Below are positions 7,149 to 10,196 of a stretch of DNA of 10,196 bases, in pieces. The position numbers and the translations under genes were made by a program. How positions within the stretch are numbered: position 1 is the first letter of the stretch; every line of letters starts with the position of its first letter. The notes below the pieces were generated by a model. That model had not been told where the DNA came from. It made no database searches and saw only the letters and a program-made list of their open reading frames with translations. Source of the DNA: Lachnoclostridium sp. (GTDB lineage: Bacteria; Bacillota; Clostridia; Lachnospirales; Lachnospiraceae); NCBI GenBank assembly GCA_003445895.1, contig DMCD01000213.1, forward strand, positions 1 through 10,196, given 5' to 3'.

Positions 7149-8423
7149 TTATGCTTCGTCGATAGCTTTGCCGATATCGTGCCGCATGTACTTATTGGCG
7201 AAATCAACCCATTCTGTCGCCTCATACGCATTGGCACGGGCACTCTTCAGCGTATCCCCCAGGGCAGTCACGCCAAGTACGCGTCCGCCGTTTGTAACGA
7301 CTCTGCCCTCACTGTCAAACTTTGTTCCGGAATGGAATACATAGTATCCCTCGCGTCCCCTGAACTTCTCCAGGCCGGTAATCGGAAAGCCCTTCTCGTA
7401 CTTCACCGGGTATCCGTCAGAGGCGAGGATCACGCAGACACAGGCCTCATCGGCAAATTCCAGTTCAATTGTGTCAAGTTTCTGGTCGATGCATGCTTCC
7501 ATGACATCGATGATATCATTCTTCATGCGGGGAAGTACCACCTGGGCTTCCGGATCACCGAAGCGGGCGTTGTACTCCAGCACCTTCGGTCCGTCTTCCG
7601 TCAGCATCAGGCCGAAGAAGATGACGCCGGTAAAAGGTCTGCCCTCCGCAGCCATCGCGTCAACCGTGGCCTGATAGATATACTTCCGGCAGAACTCGTC
7701 CACTTCCGGCGTATAGAAGGGGCTGGGGGAGAAATTCCCCATGCCGCCGGTGTTCAGGCCCTGATCGCCGTCCTTTGCCCGCTTGTGGTCCTGGGCGGAG
7801 CTCATGATGCGGATGGTTTTGCCGTCCACAAAACTCAGGACGGAGACCTCCCGTCCGGTCATAAACTCTTCCACCACCATCTGATTTCCCGCATCGCCGA
7901 ACTTCCGGTCCATCATGATCTCACGGACGCCGGCCTTCGCCTCTTCCAGAGTCTGGCAGATCAGAACGCCCTTGCCGAGCGCCAGTCCGGACGCTTTCAG
8001 CACGATGGGCATCTTCGCCGTCTCCAGATACTCCAGCGCCTTTTCCGGGTCCTCAAAGGTCTCATAGGCCGCTGTCGGAATATGGTACTTTTTCATCAGG
8101 TCCTTGGAAAATGCCTTCGAACCCTCCAGAATGGCCGCATTCTTCCGTGGTCCGAACACCCGGAGTCCCCGGGCCTCAAATACATCGACAATACCGCCCA
8201 CCAGCGGGTCATCCATCCCCACGATGGTCAGATCAATCTTCTGTTCCTCTGCAAAATCCGCCAGTTTTTCAAATTCCATTGCTCCGATGGGAACGCATTC
8301 CGCCACCTCGGCAATGCCGGCATTGCCCGGCGCGCAGTATAACTTCTCCACACGGGGACTTTCCGACGCCTTCCAGGCAATCGCATGCTCTCTTCCGCCG
8401 CCGCCCACAATCAGTACTCTCAT
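7149..8423 (-). CDS. purD: Phosphoribosylamine-glycine ligase (GAR synthetase)
   Basis: ATP-grasp enzyme joining 5-phosphoribosylamine and glycine, the second step of de novo purine synthesis. The protein is 424 residues, the usual length. The N-terminal nucleotide-like loop is MRVLIVGGGGREHAIAWK (GGGG at 7-10, REHA at 11-14). The ATP-grasp core has KASGLALGKGV (143-153), QDHKRAKDGDQGLNTGGMG (211-229), and the metal-binding EYNARFGDPEAQ (283-294). The start at 8423 was chosen because the family begins MxVLVVGxGGREHA and an AAAGAGG ribosome site lies seven bases upstream. An upstream in-frame start would add 17 unlike residues. It follows purN after 31 bases. No purH separates them, unlike the common purN-purH-purD order. 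Confidence 0.97.
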   Translation of the reverse strand: MRVLIVGGGGREHAIAWKASESPRVEKLYCAPGNAGIAEVAECVPIGAMEFEKLADFAEEQKIDLTIVGMDDPLVGGIVDVFEARGLRVFGPRKNAAILEGSKAFSKDLMKKYHIPTAAYETFEDPEKALEYLETAKMPIVLKASGLALGKGVLICQTLEEAKAGVREIMMDRKFGDAGNQMVVEEFMTGREVSVLSFVDGKTIRIMSSAQDHKRAKDGDQGLNTGGMGNFSPSPFYTPEVDEFCRKYIYQATVDAMAAEGRPFTGVIFFGLMLTEDGPKVLEYNARFGDPEAQVVLPRMKNDIIDVMEACIDQKLDTIELEFADEACVCVILASDGYPVKYEKGFPITGLEKFRGREGYYVFHSGTKFDSEGRVVTNGGRVLGVTALGDTLKSARANAYEATEWVDFANKYMRHDIGKAIDEA

Positions 8424-8437
8424 AGGATAACCTCTTT
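8424..8437 (-). promoter_or_regulatory. Ribosome binding site that fixes the purD start
   Basis: AAAGAGG on the minus strand (8431-8437) lies seven bases before the ATG at 8423 and supports the shorter, family-typical N-terminus. Confidence 0.7.
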
Positions 8438-8454
8438 CTTTTCCGGTGCTGTCA

Positions 8455-9048
8455 TCACGCGTGCCCGTCTGCAATCATATCAATCGCCTGCGGAAGCAGA
8501 ATCCACTCTGCCTCCTCCATTACCCGCCGCTGCAGGACTTCCGGCGTATCTCCCGGCTTAACCTCCACCGCCTTCTGCAGAAGAATCGGACCGGTGTCCG
8601 TGCCTTCATCCACATAGTGAACGGTTGCTCCCGTGACCTTAACCCCTCTCTCCAGTGCTTTCTCATGCACCTTCAGTCCGTAGAATCCCACACCGCAGAA
8701 GGATGGGATGAGGGAGGGATGGATATTGATAATCCGGTTCCGGTAATCGGCAATCATCTGTGCCGGAATCTTCACAAGAAAGCCGGCCAGAACAACAAGG
8801 TCCGGATGATACCGGTGAACTTCTGCGAGGAGCGCCGCATTGAACTCTTCTCTTGACGCAAAGTCCTTCGGCGAGACCACACTGGCCTCTATGCCGTGCT
8901 GCTTTGCCCGCTCCAGGGCATAGGCCCCCGGGTTGTTGCTGATAACACCCGCTATCTCCGTATTCCGGATTTTCCCGTTCTCAACGCCGTCGATGATTGC
9001 CTGGAGGTTGGTCCCGCCTCCGGAGACCATCACAAGAATTCTCAGCAT
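8455..9048 (-). CDS. purN: Phosphoribosylglycinamide formyltransferase, folate-dependent
   Basis: Transfers a formyl group from 10-formyltetrahydrofolate to GAR, the third step of purine synthesis. The protein is 197 residues, normal length. The phosphate loop is VSGGGTNLQAII (8-19). The catalytic triad of the family is present: Asn108 and His110 in INIHPSLIPSF, and Asp151 in DEGTDTGPIL. The sequence after the catalytic histidine (SFCGVGFYGLKVHEKAL) is the variant common in Firmicutes. The ATG at 9048 overlaps the end of purM by seven bases, and its GGAG ribosome site lies inside purM, so translation of the two genes is coupled. purD follows. Confidence 0.97.
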   Translation of the reverse strand: MLRILVMVSGGGTNLQAIIDGVENGKIRNTEIAGVISNNPGAYALERAKQHGIEASVVSPKDFASREEFNAALLAEVHRYHPDLVVLAGFLVKIPAQMIADYRNRIINIHPSLIPSFCGVGFYGLKVHEKALERGVKVTGATVHYVDEGTDTGPILLQKAVEVKPGDTPEVLQRRVMEEAEWILLPQAIDMIADGHA

Positions 9049-10073
9049 AAGGTAACTCCCTTATCTCCTTCTTCAATGGCACCAATCACATAGGGGGTAT
9101 CTCCGGCTGTGCGGATCGCCTCCATGGCTTTTTCTGCATCTTCCGGATTCACCGCAAGCACCATGCCGATACCCATATTGAAGGTATTGTACATGATCTT
9201 CTCCTCGATCTCGCCCTTCTTCTGCATAAGGCCAAAGATCGGCGGCACCGGATAGCTGTCCTTCCGGATCACCGCACGGGTACCCTCCCGGAGCATGCGC
9301 GGCACATTCTCATAGAATCCGCCGCCGGTGATATGGCTGCAGGCCTTTATGGCAACGCCTGCCTGCTTTACGGCCTTCAGGGCCTTTACATAGATACGGG
9401 TCGGCGCAATCAGGACATCGCCCAGAGTTCCGCCCAGCTCATCGTAATATGCAGCAAGACCCTCTTTGGTCATCTCCTTCTCAAAAACCTTCCGCACCAG
9501 AGAAAAGCCGTTGCTGTGAACACCGGATGATGCCATGCCGATCAGCACGTCGCCTGCTGCCAGCTTCTCGCCGGTGATCAGGTCTTTTCTGTCAACCACG
9601 CCTACGGAAAAACCGGCCAGGTCGTACTCATCCACGGGGTAGAATCCCGGCATCTCCGCCGTCTCGCCGCCGATGAGCGCAGACTCGGACTGGAGACAGC
9701 CCTCCGCTACACCCTTTACGATCTCCGCAATCTTTTCCGGATAATTCTTGCCACAGGCAATGTAATCCAGGAAAAACAGGGGTTCGCCGCCCGCGCATGC
9801 CACATCATTGACACACATGGCAACGCAGTCGATACCGATGGTATCGTGACGGTCCATGATCATCGCCAGTTTCAGCTTGGTTCCTACGCCGTCGGTACCG
9901 GACAGAAGAACCGGATCCTCCATATCCTTGAAGGCCCTGGCACTGAATGCACCGGAAAATCCTCCGATACCTCCCAGAACCTCCGGACGATTGGTCGCCT
10001 GCACAAACTTCTTCATCAGTTCGACGGACTTGTATCCCGCCTCAATATCTACTCCGGCTTTCTTGTAATCCAT
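9042..10073 (-). CDS. purM: Phosphoribosylformylglycinamidine cyclo-ligase (AIR synthetase)
   Basis: ATP-dependent ring closure of FGAM to aminoimidazole ribonucleotide, the fifth step of purine synthesis. The protein is 343 residues, normal length for this PurM/SelD/ThiL-fold enzyme. Family hallmarks in order are DYKKAGVDIEAG at the N-terminus, the ATP-binding TDGVGTKLKLA (60-70), CVNDVACAGGEPLFFLDY (87-104), GGETAEMPGFY (135-145), DLAGFSVGVV (151-160), SSGVHSNGFSLVR, HITGGGFYENVPR and FNMGIGM. The ATG at 10073 follows GGAGG five bases upstream. It is second in the visible pur operon, 41 bases after a probable purE, and overlaps purN. Confidence 0.98.
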   Translation of the reverse strand: MDYKKAGVDIEAGYKSVELMKKFVQATNRPEVLGGIGGFSGAFSARAFKDMEDPVLLSGTDGVGTKLKLAMIMDRHDTIGIDCVAMCVNDVACAGGEPLFFLDYIACGKNYPEKIAEIVKGVAEGCLQSESALIGGETAEMPGFYPVDEYDLAGFSVGVVDRKDLITGEKLAAGDVLIGMASSGVHSNGFSLVRKVFEKEMTKEGLAAYYDELGGTLGDVLIAPTRIYVKALKAVKQAGVAIKACSHITGGGFYENVPRMLREGTRAVIRKDSYPVPPIFGLMQKKGEIEEKIMYNTFNMGIGMVLAVNPEDAEKAMEAIRTAGDTPYVIGAIEEGDKGVTLC

Positions 10074-10114
10074 TCTGTCCTCCGTTGCAAATGCAATTTA
10101 CAATAGCAGGCATC

Positions 10115-10196
10115 TTACTTTAAGAATGCCTTATATCCTTCCTTCTGAAGCTTCTTGTCCTTCTTCTCCACACCGGCCTTCATCTCTTCGGAATAC
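10115..10196 (-). CDS. purE: Probable PurE (N5-CAIR mutase) C-terminus, cut by window edge
   Basis: The last 26 codons of an open frame that runs off the right edge and ends in TAA. The visible peptide is YSEEMKAGVEKKDKKLQKEG followed by YKAFLK. This lysine-rich helical tail resembles the C-termini of class I PurE proteins in Clostridia, where the final helix ends in a similar K-D-x-K-L-Q pattern. PurE would convert N5-CAIR to CAIR. The position directly before purM in the same orientation supports a purine gene. Only the tail is visible and no catalytic residue can be seen, so the name is an inference. Another pur product cannot be excluded. Confidence 0.6.
   Translation of the reverse strand, partial: YSEEMKAGVEKKDKKLQKEGYKAFLK

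Noticed and set aside
7179..8342. Plus-strand open frame of 387 codons opposite purD
   Set aside because: Antisense shadow of purD; the minus-strand frame matches purD from end to end.
8424..8474. Longer purD starting at 8474
   Set aside because: It would overlap purN and add 17 residues ahead of the invariant MRVLIVGGGGREHA start, which has its own ribosome site.
10086..10098. Palindrome TTGCA-AA-TGCAA between purE and purM
   Set aside because: Too short to separate from chance and not placed like a known PurR box or riboswitch. No purine riboswitch fold is visible in the 41-base gap.

Overview
The window looks like a chromosomal stretch from an anaerobic Gram-positive Clostridia species, probably Lachnospiraceae. 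This is inferred from the gene families, strong GGAG-type ribosome binding sites, moderately GC-rich coding sequence, clostridial-type Lgt and YbaK proteins, and a BTAD regulator carrying a GGDEF-like tail. No 16S or other marker gene is present, so genus and species stay open. Every gene but one lies on the minus strand. No mobile element, CRISPR array, tRNA or rRNA was seen.

Reading along the minus strand from the right edge, the first block (about 7149-10196) is a purine biosynthesis operon: the 3' end of a gene that looks like purE, then purM, purN and purD. Junctions are short or overlapping. A lipoprotein-processing gene, lgt (6300-7076), follows purD after 72 bases that contain a hairpin.

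The second block (2649-6175) is a tightly packed four-gene unit: a BTAD/SARP-type regulator with a degenerate GGDEF-like C-terminus, a predicted heavy-metal exporter of the ArsP_2 type, a Nudix hydrolase, and a secreted lipoprotein with a Ca-loop-like motif. Two of its three junctions are ATGA stop/start overlaps, so the genes are almost certainly translated together. The logic appears to be regulator, metal efflux, nucleotide clean-up and a surface protein. No described system with this exact composition comes to mind, and it is the most interesting part of the window.

The third block (1-2645) is a divergent pair. A LysR-type regulator (1641-2543, plus strand) ends at a strong hairpin terminator. 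Facing away from it is a minus-strand operon of ybaK (mis-charged tRNA editing), deoC (deoxyribose-phosphate aldolase) and cdd (cytidine deaminase, cut by the left edge). The last two act in deoxynucleoside salvage. The 152-bp gap between lysR and ybaK holds overlapping back-to-back promoters centred on a perfect 6-N7-6 palindrome. A second palindrome of the same geometry lies in the lysR leader, so one LysR protein may control both directions.
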